Positions 1 to 8,252 of a stretch of DNA of 64,000 bases are shown one piece after another (within the stretch, counting starts at the first letter, position 1; each line of letters opens with the position of its first letter). Both the position numbers and the translations under genes were made by a program. The notes beneath the pieces are model-generated. The model did no database searches. It was not told the origin of the DNA and worked only from the letters and a program-made list of their open reading frames with translations. Origin of the DNA: Melghirimyces profundicolus (lineage in GTDB: Bacteria > Bacillota > Bacilli > Thermoactinomycetales > DSM-45169); assembly GCF_003054245.1 (NCBI RefSeq), contig NZ_QBKR01000003.1, positions 1-64,000 on the forward strand, given 5' to 3'.

Positions 1-246
1 CAGGCGAGACTTGTGCTCTGTGAGTGCATAGCGAGACCGGGGAGAGAAGCGACCCAGGCGAGACTTGTGCTCTGTGAGTGCATAGCGAGACCGGGGAGTA
101 AAGCGACCCAGGCGAGACTTGTGCTCTGTGAGTGCATAGCGAGACCGGGGAGTAAAGCGACCCCAGGCGAGACTTGTGCTCTGTGAGTGCATAGCGAGAC
201 CGGGGAGAGAAGCGACCCCAAGCGAGACTTGTACTCTGTGAGTGCA
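1..246 (+). repeat. 54-bp tandem repeat array (about 4.5 units), cut by the window edge
   Basis: Units begin at positions 1, 55, 109, 164 and 219 and read caggcgagacttgtgctctg, then tgagtgcatagcgagaccgg, then a variable 14-15 nt tail (ggagagaagcgacc or ggagtaaagcgacc). The last unit stops after its first 28 nt. The array continues to the left of the window. It is followed directly by the right end of the dispersed intergenic element, exactly as in the second array at 21592-21943. Not coding: the periodicity is 18 codons, which creates spurious repetitive open frames. Confidence 0.95.
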
Positions 247-275
247 ACCGGAGCGGCTGCCGCTCACTTTTTCAC
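247..275 (+). repeat. Right end of the dispersed GCGTTGTGA-type intergenic element (copy 1)
   Basis: The sequence ccggagcggctgccgctcac followed by tttttcac is the shared right end of the element family found at 3303-3503, 3511-3873, 20161-20182, 21401-21986, 23838-24041 and 32658-32772. Its left end lies outside the window. Here the TTTGGGTAAAT block present in most copies is missing between gcggc and tgccgc. Confidence 0.8.
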
Positions 276-293
276 ACCGCTTTCAGGACGAGA

Positions 294-443
294 TCAGTCA
301 CTGCCAGGATCATCACTTTGAAGGACAGCACCCGTTGAATCATGGGAGGCCCTTGCATTGTCATCACTTAAAGAGTCCACAAAAAGAATCCCGCCAAACA
401 GCAAGATCGATGTCATAAATAACAGCAGTTTATTCTTCTTCAA
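294..443 (-). CDS. Small secreted signal-peptide precursor (Phr/PapR-like), partner of the HTH-TPR regulator
   Basis: This 49-aa protein starts with TTG at 443, with GGAGGAGGGG seven bases upstream, and overlaps the end of the HTH-TPR gene by 14 nt. The N-terminus is basic (KKNK, residues 2-5), followed by a hydrophobic segment (about 6-22), an A-R-A signal-peptidase-like site (30-32) and a short acidic tail ending DDPGSD. Size, export signal and overlap with the 3' end of a TPR regulator are the hallmarks of Phr, PapR and NprX pro-peptides, which are exported, trimmed and re-imported by an oligopeptide permease to bind their receptor. The reading frame and ribosome site are seen directly. 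The signalling role is inferred from context. No known mature peptide sequence is recognised. Confidence 0.72.
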   Translation of the reverse strand: MKKNKLLLFMTSILLFGGILFVDSLSDDNARASHDSTGAVLQSDDPGSD

Positions 444-1752
444 TGCTTATCCCCTCCTCCCCCTGTAAATCCTGTTGTACTTTATACATATTTTGCAGGC
501 ATTTATGGAATTCCTGCTCGTCAATTTTTTCATAACACTGTGACAGGCGGAAAAGAATTTGGTACTCCTTTTTTGTGTAAGAATGCTTTTTGGCTATATC
601 CAGCGCTTTCTGATAGAAATGAATGGCATCCTCGTAATGTTCCTGCTTTCGGTAAAAGTCACCCATCACTTGCAAAGCGTAAGTTAATCGAGGGGCTACA
701 TCTTTTCTTTCCCCTATGCGAATCGCTTTTTGAATCACTTCCTTGGCTAAATCCCACTTGCGTTTATGCATGTACAGGATGCCCAGTCTGGCGTAAGTGG
801 TGGTGAATTTATGCTCATCTTCAAATTTGCCCGTCAGTTTTAGAGCCATGTTAAAAGAAGATTCGGCTTGATTCCAATGTTGTTGTTGCATATACACGCT
901 TCCCAATACCGTCCACAAATCAAACATCGAATGATATTGCCTGTTGAGCCGTGCCAGTTCCAAACCTTCCTTGGCATAGTGAATGGAGTCTTCCAGCATC
1001 CCGCTTCTTCGTAAAAGGTCGGCCCGCAACCAATAAAAACTGAGAATGGTCTCAATTTGTTCAATTTCCCAAAGAGAGTCCCACACTTCTTGAACAATTT
1101 GCATGGCCTCACCGAGGCGGCCCAACTTTTCCAAATAAATGGCTTTATTACGTCTTAAGAGGTATTTAAAAATCGGTCTTTCTCCGTTTTCAATATAGGA
1201 ATCCAAGCCGCTCTCCACATATTTTAAGGCTTGGTTAATGTCATTTTGATTAAAACTGCATAAACTTAACTCATTGTAAGATGCCGCTTCAATGTTGTTT
1301 TGTTTGCTTTGATTCGTTAATCGAATGGCATTGAATAAGGATCGTTCCGCTCGCTTCCAATTTTGCTTGGTTCGGAACAGCTTCCCTTTTAAATAGTAAG
1401 CAAGCGATGCGTAAGGATGACTGTCTTCCAGATCCAGTCGATCCAACTTCTCTGCTGCGGCCTCAACATCTCCAATCGTTAACAAGGTTTCCGCTTTGAA
1501 TAACTCAAATCTCGTCTCTTCTAACTCCTGTTGTTCACTGACCATCAGGTTGGGAAGATTGTCCAATTCCAGGTTCAGTTTCGACAGAAGGTATTTGGTT
1601 TTCTCCATATTGACATGGGGAACCCCACGTTCAATGTTGCTGATCGTGGCGGGGGAGATGTTATCGTCAGCCAGGTCCTCCAGACGGAGCCCCCGTTCTT
1701 TTCTTACTTTGCGGATTACTTCCCCGATTTCGTGAATTTCCAGTACAGTCAA
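430..1752 (-). CDS. HTH-TPR transcriptional regulator of the RRNPP type
   Basis: About 440 aa: an N-terminal XRE/Cro helix-turn-helix (roughly residues 8-60, with SPATISNIERG in the recognition region) followed by tetratricopeptide repeats to the C-terminus (for example the YALQVMGDFYRKQEHYEDAI stretch near residue 365). This is the build of Rgg/NprR/PlcR-type cytoplasmic receptors that bind a re-imported peptide and change DNA binding. The start is taken as TTG at 1752 because AGGTGATC lies at normal distance; GTG at 1761 sits too close to it. A peptide-precursor gene overlaps its end, and the only oligopeptide permease in this window is at 56-61 kb. Family assignment is firm, ligand and targets unknown. 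Confidence 0.88.
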   Translation of the reverse strand: MTVLEIHEIGEVIRKVRKERGLRLEDLADDNISPATISNIERGVPHVNMEKTKYLLSKLNLELDNLPNLMVSEQQELEETRFELFKAETLLTIGDVEAAAEKLDRLDLEDSHPYASLAYYLKGKLFRTKQNWKRAERSLFNAIRLTNQSKQNNIEAASYNELSLCSFNQNDINQALKYVESGLDSYIENGERPIFKYLLRRNKAIYLEKLGRLGEAMQIVQEVWDSLWEIEQIETILSFYWLRADLLRRSGMLEDSIHYAKEGLELARLNRQYHSMFDLWTVLGSVYMQQQHWNQAESSFNMALKLTGKFEDEHKFTTTYARLGILYMHKRKWDLAKEVIQKAIRIGERKDVAPRLTYALQVMGDFYRKQEHYEDAIHFYQKALDIAKKHSYTKKEYQILFRLSQCYEKIDEQEFHKCLQNMYKVQQDLQGEEGISIEEE

Positions 1753-1803
1753 AGGGATCACCTCGATAAAAATCCATGAAATTTTGTTTTCCCGTTTGTG
1801 TCC

Positions 1804-1833
1804 ATTATAGATGAAAAAACAGAGATATATAAA
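1804..1833 (-). promoter_or_regulatory. Putative sigma-A promoter of the HTH-TPR gene
   Basis: On the minus strand TTTATA (1833-1828), an 18-bp spacer and a perfect TATAAT (1809-1804) lie about 50 bp before the regulator's start codon. The -35 is a poor match; the -10 is exact. Confidence 0.5.
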
Positions 1834-1916
1834 AGTTTCTTTTTATGAAATATTATCCAGCAGGCGAAGCAACTTATGCTTTTCCGTTCTAATTGGCTTC
1901 CCCGGGTTTCTTTATG

Positions 1917-1944
1917 TGCCGGTCATCATCCCCGATGACCGGCA
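1917..1944. terminator. Stem-loop between the divergent/neighbouring genes
   Basis: A perfect 11-bp stem TGCCGGTCATC / GATGACCGGCA with a 6-nt loop. There is no T-run on either side, so its role as a terminator is uncertain. The rest of the gap 1753-2053 shows only the promoter of the HTH-TPR gene and the terminator at 1980-2004. Confidence 0.35.
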
Positions 1945-1979
1945 GGGTAAGAAAACATGATTTTCTGAAAGATTCAATG

Positions 1980-2004
1980 AAAAAGGCCTGTTTTTCAACA
2001 GGCC
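1980..2004 (-). terminator. Rho-independent terminator of the COX4-like gene
   Basis: On the minus strand GGCCTGTT-gaaa-AACAGGCC is followed by a T-run (A-tract 1980-1984 on the plus strand), about 50 bp after the stop codon at 2054. Confidence 0.75.
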
Positions 2005-2053
2005 GCATGAGGTGTTTGATCCGTTGGCGATGGCGGGGACAAAATATCAGCCG

Positions 2054-2353
2054 TCAACCTTTCATGATCCACAGGGCGACGGCGATGATGACGCTGAAGC
2101 CGACTCCGCTGACTATGAACAAGATGGGGAGTTGACTTCGACGATCCAGGTGCATGAAAGTGGTCAGTTGGAGGATGAGCTGGACGAAAGCGAGGAAGAG
2201 GAGGACGGTGAAGGTGACCGGAGCCGGGAAGTATCCGCCCCCCACCAGGGCGAAGGCGATCGCCGTGAACAGGAGCATCCAGCCGAATGATTTGAGGTGC
2301 AGAGATGTGGTTTCGCGGGGACGCGTGTTTTCGTTGTGATCGGTTCGGGTCAT
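2054..2353 (-). CDS. Prokaryotic cytochrome c oxidase subunit IV-like membrane protein (orphan copy 1)
   Basis: A 99-aa protein with three hydrophobic segments (about residues 22-41, 46-66 and 75-96) and the family signature QLTTFMHLD between helices two and three. This family (COX4_pro, CtaF/QoxD type) supplies the small subunit IV of haem-copper oxidases in the cytoplasmic membrane. Here it stands alone, without ctaCDE or qox genes nearby. A second orphan member lies at 20307-20624 and shares the FTFMHLD-type motif. AAAGGCGGG precedes the ATG. It may serve an oxidase encoded elsewhere. Confidence 0.8.
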   Translation of the reverse strand: MTRTDHNENTRPRETTSLHLKSFGWMLLFTAIAFALVGGGYFPAPVTFTVLLFLAFVQLILQLTTFMHLDRRSQLPILFIVSGVGFSVIIAVALWIMKG

Positions 2354-2414
2354 CGGGATCCCGCCTTTGATCGGGGTTTGTTCATTAGAGGAGGATGCAC
2401 CGAACAGGCCGGGA

Positions 2415-3212
2415 TTATTCCGAAGCGAAAAGAGGGTGGTTGCGGGTGGGCTGGATGGTGTCGGGATCGATGCCGAAATGTTCCCGGATCAGCCGGTTCC
2501 GTTCATGGATGTCCCGGATCGGGGTTTTCGTGTGGTTGCCGCGGCCGGAGATCGTCAAGTGGCGGTTGGACAGGCTGATGCGGCCTTGAGGCGTGGCCCG
2601 GGTGACGATCAGTTTCTGTCGGAAGACCGAGGTGGGGGAGGTCTGCTGGTGTTCGCACATGACGGTGAAATCCTTTAGACGCCGGGGAACGGTGGAGAAC
2701 CGGTACTCAGGGATCCATCGCCACTTATCTTTTTTTTCCAATGCGTAGACACCCTCCGTTTGCGGTACTTTTTTCACCCGGTATCCCCCGCTGATATCGT
2801 TGTATCTGCAGCCGTTCAGGGGCAGCGGTTGTCTGGTGGAGTTTCCAAAGCCCACATCGACGAGCCAGGGTTCCTCCAGATGAACGATCAACGCCATGTG
2901 GTCGTATTCGGGACCGAACCCGCCCGCCGCAGAGCGGACACGGCCGGATACCATGGAAACCCGGTATCCCATTTTTCGAAGAAGAGCCCCGAAGGCGCTG
3001 TTCAATTCATAACAAAAACCGCCCCGTCGTTCACGCACGATTTTGTTTAGAATCTCCCCGCAATGAAGGCGGATCCAGCGATGATGGTGGATATCCAGAT
3101 TTTCAAAAGGGACGTGGATCAAATGCTGTTCCGTCAGGAGACGGAGCGTTTCCAAGTCGGGTTTTCCGACAAAACCGAGGCCGATTCGGGCCAAGTACGC
3201 CTCCACATCCAC
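2415..3212 (-). CDS. nat: Arylamine N-acetyltransferase
   Basis: About 265 aa, normal for the family. It transfers acetyl from acetyl-CoA to arylamines and hydrazines in the cytoplasm. The Cys-His-Asp catalytic triad is visible: Cys67 in RRGGFCYELN, His105 in YDHMAL and Asp119 in LVDVGFGN (counting from the GTG start). GTG at 3212 is preferred over the upstream ATG (3233) because AAGGAGGG lies 6-8 bases before it and the protein then begins as usual for NATs. The gene stands alone, between the COX4-like gene and the repeat elements. Confidence 0.93.
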   Translation of the reverse strand: MDVEAYLARIGLGFVGKPDLETLRLLTEQHLIHVPFENLDIHHHRWIRLHCGEILNKIVRERRGGFCYELNSAFGALLRKMGYRVSMVSGRVRSAAGGFGPEYDHMALIVHLEEPWLVDVGFGNSTRQPLPLNGCRYNDISGGYRVKKVPQTEGVYALEKKDKWRWIPEYRFSTVPRRLKDFTVMCEHQQTSPTSVFRQKLIVTRATPQGRISLSNRHLTISGRGNHTKTPIRDIHERNRLIREHFGIDPDTIQPTRNHPLFASE

Positions 3213-3302
3213 GGGAATCCCTCCTTCCCCCATATCATACAGGAGGAAAGGGGAGGCTCTCCACCCTCTTTATCAGATCGCGACGTACAGTCTCTGGCTT
3301 TA

Positions 3303-3503
3303 GCGTTGTGATTGAAAATTCGTTTCGAGAAAAGGGGAAGCGTTTACCCAAAACAGCGACTTTGCTGTCCTGCCCAGCGGAGAATCAGCCTGCAAGGGCG
3401 TTCAGGGGCAAAAGCTTCTCTGTGTTGCATCCGAAGGCGTTTGCCCCTGCCCGCAGCAGGATGAACGGCTTTGGGTAAATGCTGCCGCTCACTTTTTCAC
3501 AAT
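3303..3503 (+). repeat. Dispersed intergenic element, copy 2 (201 bp)
   Basis: It begins GCGTTGTGA and ends in gccgctcactttttcacaa. Inside, AAGCGTTTACCCAAA (about 3340) and TTTGGGTAAATGCTG (about 3472) form an inner inverted repeat. An approximately 86-bp block (3377-3463), including the stem aggggcaaa / tttgcccct, is shared with the copy at 21401-21986. It has no coding content. Confidence 0.85.
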
Positions 3504-3510
3504 CCTTGTA

Positions 3511-3873
3511 GCGTTGTGATATAAGGCGCGTTGGACGAGGGAGGGCTTTCCCCTCTCGCAAGTGCGACAAATTTTTGGTATCTTTAAGGTACGGCCGAAA
3601 AGCCGTTAAACGAGTCGAGGAACCGTTCAGGCCTCGGAAAGGCCTGTCGTTGTCTCAGCTTCAGTGCCCGTTCATTGGCTCGGACGGAGCCGTCGGTGAG
3701 GGATACTGGGTTACCAGCCCCGATGAGCCGAGAAGCCCCCGGCGTCCGAAGAAGTGCCCTTGGGGTGCGACTGTAAAGGAGTGCACCACAGGCCTTTCCT
3801 TCGGTCACCTGTGGTACGCCCGTGCAGCCGGAGCGGCTTTGGGTAAATGCTGCCGCTCACTTTTTCACAACGC
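3511..3873 (+). repeat. Dispersed intergenic element, copy 3 (363 bp) with perfect 9-bp terminal inverted repeats
   Basis: The ends are GCGTTGTGA (3511-3519) and TCACAACGC (3865-3873), exact inverted repeats. The last 55 bp match the common right end (ggagcggctttgggtaaatg onward). The interior (about 3600-3830) differs from other copies. It contains gatgagccgagaagccccc, which recalls the 3' ends of IS200/IS605-type elements, and aagtgcccttggggtgc, which recurs inverted at 22307. The long open frame across it has no recognisable protein. Confidence 0.8.
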
Positions 3874-3947
3874 GTTTAGCCGTGGGGTGTGTCACAGACT
3901 CACCGGGGGTCATTGGGATACAATCATGACCGGAAGGAGGAATTCGG

Positions 3948-4391
3948 ATGGCGCAAGATTTCTACATCCAACAAATGCAGGCAATGGTTCAACCCATGCG
4001 TGACGAACTGACACGGATCGGTTTTGAAGAATTGCGTACGCCGGAAGAAGTTGTGGAAGCTCTGGAAAACAAGGGGGCGAAAGGGACGGCATTGGTGGTT
4101 GTCAACTCGGTCTGCGGCTGCGCGGCCGGATTGGCCCGTCCGGCCGTGGCTCATTCCCTGAAGCACGATCCGAAACCGGATCACCTGTTTACGGTGTTTG
4201 CCGGCCAGGACAAGGAAGCGACCGCCAAAGCGCGGGAATACTTCGAAGGATATCCGCCTTCCTCCCCGTCCTTTGCCCTGATGAAAGACGGGAAAATCGT
4301 GCACATGGTTCAACGCCATGAAATTGAAGATCGAAGCCTGGAAGAGATCTCCGCCAACCTGACCGCCGCCTATGACAAATACTGCGGATAA
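3948..4391 (+). CDS. Bacilliredoxin, BrxA/BrxB family
   Basis: A 147-aa cytoplasmic thiol protein that removes bacillithiol from S-bacillithiolated proteins. The redox motif is C-G-C (Cys56, Cys58, in NSVCGCAAG), typical of BrxA/YphP and BrxB/YqiW. Length and the ARPAVAHSL and DKEATAKAREYF regions fit the family throughout. GGAAGGAGG sits just ahead of the ATG. Which paralogue it is cannot be told from sequence reading alone. Confidence 0.93.
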   Translation: MAQDFYIQQMQAMVQPMRDELTRIGFEELRTPEEVVEALENKGAKGTALVVVNSVCGCAAGLARPAVAHSLKHDPKPDHLFTVFAGQDKEATAKAREYFEGYPPSSPSFALMKDGKIVHMVQRHEIEDRSLEEISANLTAAYDKYCG

Positions 4392-4519
4392 ACCGGAGTC
4401 TCCATCCAGAATCCACGCCGCCTTTTGTTTGCTCACTCAGCAGATAACAGGTGGCGTTTTTTAAAACGTTTTTGACCGGCAGATCCCTTTGTGGTGGATG
4501 TAGGAAAGGAGGAACAAAC

Positions 4520-5182
4520 GTGGCGGAATCGTTGGATCGCTTGCTGGATCAAGCGGAAGAAGTCCAAGCGGAAGAAGCCTTTGTCAAACAGAACAGCAAG
4601 GCGTTGAAAATCCGTGTGACGGATACGGTTTATTGCCGGGCGGGGAGTATGATCGCTTACCAGGGGAAGATCAAGTTTGAAAGCACTTCCGGCGGCATCG
4701 GCAAATGGATCAAGAAGAAAATCAGCGGGGAAGGATTTCCGCTGATGAAAGCCACCGGCTCGGGGGATCTGTTCCTCGCCGATGACGCGGCGGAAGTGAC
4801 CATCCTTCACCTGAAGGGGGAAACCCTCTTCGTGGAAGGACGCCACCTCCTGGCTTTTGAGAAAACCGTCGACTGGGACATCTCGGTGATCCGGGGCGCC
4901 GGAGTGGCTTCCGGCGGATTGTTCACCTGCCGACTCTCCGGACACGGGTTTGTGGCCATCAGCTCCCACGGGGAACCGATCGCCTTGGAAGCTCCCGTGG
5001 CGGTGGACCCCAATGCAGTGATTGGCTGGACCTCCGGTGTTTCCCCCCGGCTGAAGACAGACATCAACCTGAAGACACTTTTCGGGAAGTCTTCGGGGGA
5101 GACGGTTCAGCTCAACTTCACCGGTTCGGGGCGGGTCTTGATCCAACCGGCGGAACTGTATTCCTTCGGCAAGGAAGAGTAA
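4520..5182 (+). CDS. AIM24 family protein (DUF124)
   Basis: About 220 aa, rich in beta strands, with the family's central glycine-rich core (GSGDLFLAD, then DWDISVIRGAG and GGLFTCRLSGHG). Members of this family are widespread single-domain proteins of uncertain biochemical role, related to the TRAP-like beta-fold. GTG at 4520, eight bases after AAGGAGG, is chosen over an earlier in-frame start at 4451 that has no ribosome site. Convergent with the esterase gene that follows. Confidence 0.85.
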   Translation: MAESLDRLLDQAEEVQAEEAFVKQNSKALKIRVTDTVYCRAGSMIAYQGKIKFESTSGGIGKWIKKKISGEGFPLMKATGSGDLFLADDAAEVTILHLKGETLFVEGRHLLAFEKTVDWDISVIRGAGVASGGLFTCRLSGHGFVAISSHGEPIALEAPVAVDPNAVIGWTSGVSPRLKTDINLKTLFGKSSGETVQLNFTGSGRVLIQPAELYSFGKEE

Positions 5183-5229
5183 CCGGGGTGAGACCAAACG
5201 GTGAATCGGCGGGGGATCACTCCCGCTGA

Positions 5230-5262
5230 AAAAAGTGAGGCGGCCACCTCCAGGGTGGCCGC
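5230..5262 (-). terminator. Terminator between the AIM24 and esterase genes
   Basis: The stem GCGGCCACC / GGTGGCCGC (5240-5262) is followed on the minus strand by a T-run (A-tract 5229-5234) a few bases later. It ends the minus-strand esterase transcript, whose stop codon is at 5266. Confidence 0.55.
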
Positions 5263-5265
5263 TTG

Positions 5266-6009
5266 TCACTCTTTTCCGAAGAACGTCTTCAATGCTCGGG
5301 GAAGGTCTTTTTGCCAGAATCCCCAGGTATGGTTGCCTTCCTGTTCGGAATAGACCACCTCGGCTTCTTTTTCCTGAAGCGCCCGGTGAACCTCCCGGTT
5401 TCTCGCCAACAGGTCCAGGTTGCCGAAGTGAGTGGGCACCGCGGTCTCCGACTTTCCGATGGTCTGGTAGATCTTCAAGCCGGAGAGGGAGTTCCTCCGG
5501 CCGATCGCTTCGAGGGTGGGTTCGAGGAAGGCACCGGACTGGGAGAGGACGCGGTGGAAAAGGTCGGGATACTCCAGAGCCAAATGAAGGGAAACGGTTC
5601 CGCCCAGGGAAGAACCGCCCAAGACCCGGTCCCCGGCCCGGTCGGAAACGGGGAAATCCCGTTCCACCATGGGGACCAACTCTTCCGCAAAGAAGCGGAG
5701 ATAAGAACGGTGGCGCTCCCCTTGGGGAGAATACTCCGCGTTGCGATTTTCCTTCTTCACGGGGATGGCCACCGCTGCAAAGGGGTGGGTTTCTCCGTCC
5801 AGGATCAGTTGGTTGGCCTGGGTGGCCAGGCGTCCCATATTGAAATAATCGTCTCCGTCCTGGAGGTAGATGACCGGGTAGCGTTCACTTTCATCGTGTT
5901 CGGGAGGAAGGTAGACCTGAATGTTCCTTGTTTCGCCCAAGTGGGTGCTCTTGATTTCCGCTTTCCGGATCGTCCGTTTCAGATATCGCTTGTCCAATGA
6001 CAACACCAC
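5266..6009 (-). CDS. Alpha/beta hydrolase, putative esterase (enterochelin-esterase-like)
   Basis: A 247-aa esterase D/Fes-type hydrolase. The nucleophile elbow is GGSSLGG (Ser134), the oxyanion region VIYLQDGDDYF (about 46-56), and the likely catalytic His is in EGNHTWGFW near the C-terminus. The family hydrolyses ester bonds, but here no siderophore genes lie nearby and the substrate is unknown. The start is GTG at 6009 after GAAGGA. Divergent from the CoA-synthetase gene at 6139. Confidence 0.85.
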   Translation of the reverse strand: MVLSLDKRYLKRTIRKAEIKSTHLGETRNIQVYLPPEHDESERYPVIYLQDGDDYFNMGRLATQANQLILDGETHPFAAVAIPVKKENRNAEYSPQGERHRSYLRFFAEELVPMVERDFPVSDRAGDRVLGGSSLGGTVSLHLALEYPDLFHRVLSQSGAFLEPTLEAIGRRNSLSGLKIYQTIGKSETAVPTHFGNLDLLARNREVHRALQEKEAEVVYSEQEGNHTWGFWQKDLPRALKTFFGKE

Positions 6010-6085
6010 TCAATCCTTCTTTCCAGTTCCTTGTGACCGTACCCCAACTTTACAGACTGCGGCCCGGGAAATCAAGGGGAGTGCT

Positions 6086-6114
6086 TTGACCAAAACCTTG
6101 GAACTGTTTAGAAT
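6086..6114 (+). promoter_or_regulatory. Sigma-A-type promoter of the acyl-CoA synthetase gene
   Basis: TTGACC (6086-6091), a 17-bp spacer and TAGAAT (6109-6114). Each hexamer differs from consensus at one position. It lies 25 bp before the start codon. Confidence 0.7.
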
Positions 6115-6138
6115 ATAATTGAACCGACAGGAAACGGG

Positions 6139-8094
6139 GTGAGCCGTAACGTGAGAGAAGCAGTTTGGTCTCCTGACAGGGAACAGATCCGAAACATGAA
6201 GATGTACCGGCTGATGGAGAAAAACGGAATTGCCGACTATGATGAATTTTTCCAACGTTCCGTCGGGGATGCGGCTTGGTTCTGGGAAGAAGTGACCAAA
6301 GATCTGGGATTGGAATGGTTTCGGCCTTACCGCCAGGTTCTGGACCGTTCCGACGGGGCCCCCTGGCCCAAGTGGTTTGTGGAGGGCAAGATCAACGCGG
6401 CCCATAACTGCCTGGACCGGTTTGTGAAAGACCCCCGGGCACGAAACCGGTTGGCCGTGATCTGGGAAGGGGATGACGGGGAGGTCCGGAAGCGGACATA
6501 CCGGGAACTTTGGACCGAGGTCAACGCCTTCGCCCGGGGCCTTAAGCAACTGGGTGTCGGCCGGGGAGACCGGATTGCCATCTATCTGCCGATGGTGGTG
6601 GAAAACGTGGTGGCCATGCTGGCGGCGGCCCGAATCGGTGCCATCTTTACCCCGTGCTTTTCCGGTTACGGAGCGGAAGCGGTGGCCACCCGCCTGAAGG
6701 ACTGTAAAGCCAAGGTACTGGTGACCGCTGACGGCTTCCTGCGGCGGGGCAAAACCATCCCCATGAAAGAAGAGGCGGACAAAGCCGCCGACCTCTCCCC
6801 GTGTGTGGAGAAGGTGGTGGTGGTCCGTCGTCTGAACCGGAAGGATTGTCCGCTGAACGAGGAACGGGACATCGACTGGGATGTTTTGATGTCGAACAGG
6901 AAAGCGCTTTCTGCGGAAGCGACCGATGCGGATACCCCCTTCATGATCATCTATACGTCGGGAACCACGGGCCGGCCCAAGGGAACCGTTCACATTCACT
7001 CCGGTTTTCCCGTCAAAGCGGCCTTCGATGCCGGTTACAGCATGGACGTTGGTGTGGGGGACACTCTCTTCTGGATGACGGACATGGGCTGGATGATGGG
7101 CCCGTGGATGGTGTTCGGTTCGTTGATGAACGGAGCCACCATGGTGCTCTTCGAAGGGACGCCGGATTATCCGGAGCCGGACCGGGTGTGGATGATCGTT
7201 GACACCCATGGGGTGACCCATCTGGGAGTCTCCCCCACGGCCATCCGGGCATTGATGAAATTCGGGGATCGCTGGTTGGAAGGTCACGATCTGGACACGT
7301 TGAGGGTGTTCGGTTCCACGGGGGAACCCTGGAATCCGGAGCCATGGAGCTGGCTGTTTGAGAAAGTGGGCAAAAAGAAGGTTCCCATCTGGAATTACTC
7401 CGGCGGAACGGAAATCTCGGGGGGGATCCTTTCCTCCAACCTGATGAAACCGATCGTTCCCTGTTCCTTTAACGGTCCGATGCCGGGTATGGATGCGGAT
7501 GTGGTCGATGAAGAAGGCCATCCGGTCCGCGGCGAAGTGGGAGAGCTGGTGGTGCGCCAACCTTGGGTGGGCATGACCCGCGGCTTCTGGGAAGACCCCG
7601 GGCGGTACGAAAACACCTACTGGAGTCGCTGGCCCAACCTCTGGGTTCACGGAGACTGGGTGCAGGTGGACGATGAGGGTTATTGGTTCATTACCGGACG
7701 GTCGGATGACACGCTGAAAATCGCCGGAAAGCGGTTGGGGCCGGCTGAGGTGGAATCAATCCTGGTCGATCATCCCTCGGTGGTGGAGGCAGCCACCATC
7801 GGGGTGCCGGACCCGGACAAAGGGGAAGCAGCCGTCTGCTTCACCGTCCTGAAGCCGGGGGTGGCAGGGGACGAAAACCTGAAACGGGAACTGGTGACCT
7901 CCGTCGCGGAAAAGATGGGAAAAGCGTTAAAACCGAAAGAGATCCATTTTGTAAGCGATCTGCCCAAAACCCGGAACGGAAAGATTCTGAGGCGGGCGAT
8001 CAAAGCGGCGTACACCGGCAAGGATGCCGGAGATCTTTCTTCTCTGGAAAACCCCGGGGCGGTGGAGGCGGTGCAACAATCCTCAGCGAACTGA
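6139..8094 (+). CDS. AMP-forming acetyl/acyl-CoA synthetase
   Basis: A 651-aa ANL-superfamily enzyme that activates a carboxylate as acyl-AMP and then transfers it to CoA. The P-loop motif YTSGTTGRPKG (about residues 273-283), the adenylate motifs VFGSTGEPWNPEPW and YWFITGRSDD, and the catalytic C-terminal Lys in PKTRNGKILRR are all present. Length and the W-rich middle (TDMGWMMGPWMVFG) resemble acetyl-CoA synthetases and YtcI-like paralogues. The exact acid is not determinable. GTG start after AGGAAA; own promoter at 6086 and terminator at 8108, so it is probably monocistronic. Confidence 0.88.
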   Translation: MSRNVREAVWSPDREQIRNMKMYRLMEKNGIADYDEFFQRSVGDAAWFWEEVTKDLGLEWFRPYRQVLDRSDGAPWPKWFVEGKINAAHNCLDRFVKDPRARNRLAVIWEGDDGEVRKRTYRELWTEVNAFARGLKQLGVGRGDRIAIYLPMVVENVVAMLAAARIGAIFTPCFSGYGAEAVATRLKDCKAKVLVTADGFLRRGKTIPMKEEADKAADLSPCVEKVVVVRRLNRKDCPLNEERDIDWDVLMSNRKALSAEATDADTPFMIIYTSGTTGRPKGTVHIHSGFPVKAAFDAGYSMDVGVGDTLFWMTDMGWMMGPWMVFGSLMNGATMVLFEGTPDYPEPDRVWMIVDTHGVTHLGVSPTAIRALMKFGDRWLEGHDLDTLRVFGSTGEPWNPEPWSWLFEKVGKKKVPIWNYSGGTEISGGILSSNLMKPIVPCSFNGPMPGMDADVVDEEGHPVRGEVGELVVRQPWVGMTRGFWEDPGRYENTYWSRWPNLWVHGDWVQVDDEGYWFITGRSDDTLKIAGKRLGPAEVESILVDHPSVVEAATIGVPDPDKGEAAVCFTVLKPGVAGDENLKRELVTSVAEKMGKALKPKEIHFVSDLPKTRNGKILRRAIKAAYTGKDAGDLSSLENPGAVEAVQQSSAN

Positions 8095-8107
8095 ATCATC
8101 GACACAG

Positions 8108-8133
8108 AAGGGCCCGATGCGGCCCTTTTTTTC
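8108..8133 (+). terminator. Rho-independent terminator of the CoA-synthetase gene
   Basis: AAGGGCC-cgatgc-GGCCCTT followed by a run of T (8126-8132). Confidence 0.85.
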
Positions 8134-8252
8134 TGAGAATTACCTTTCGGTTGACGTTTTTGGAGTTTATAATAAAAATCGGGGCCCGAAACAATGACAG
8201 GTGGGCCCGTTGTACGGATCCTCCCCCAAGGCTCCCGGGGAGTGTAAGGAGC

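Noticed and set aside
1-246. CRISPR array at the left edge
   Set aside because: Units are head-to-tail tandem repeats with no unique spacers, and no cas genes are present.
3575-4003. 142-aa plus-strand frame across element copy 3
   Set aside because: It runs through the element's conserved non-coding right end and into the bacilliredoxin leader; no protein similarity.
6010-7650. 546-aa minus-strand frame opposite the CoA synthetase
   Set aside because: It is antisense to a well-supported enzyme gene and has His/Pro/Gly-rich composition typical of shadows in GC-rich DNA.
8151-8176. TTGACG ... TATAAT upstream of sigI
   Set aside because: The spacer is only 11 bp, too short for a sigma-A promoter.
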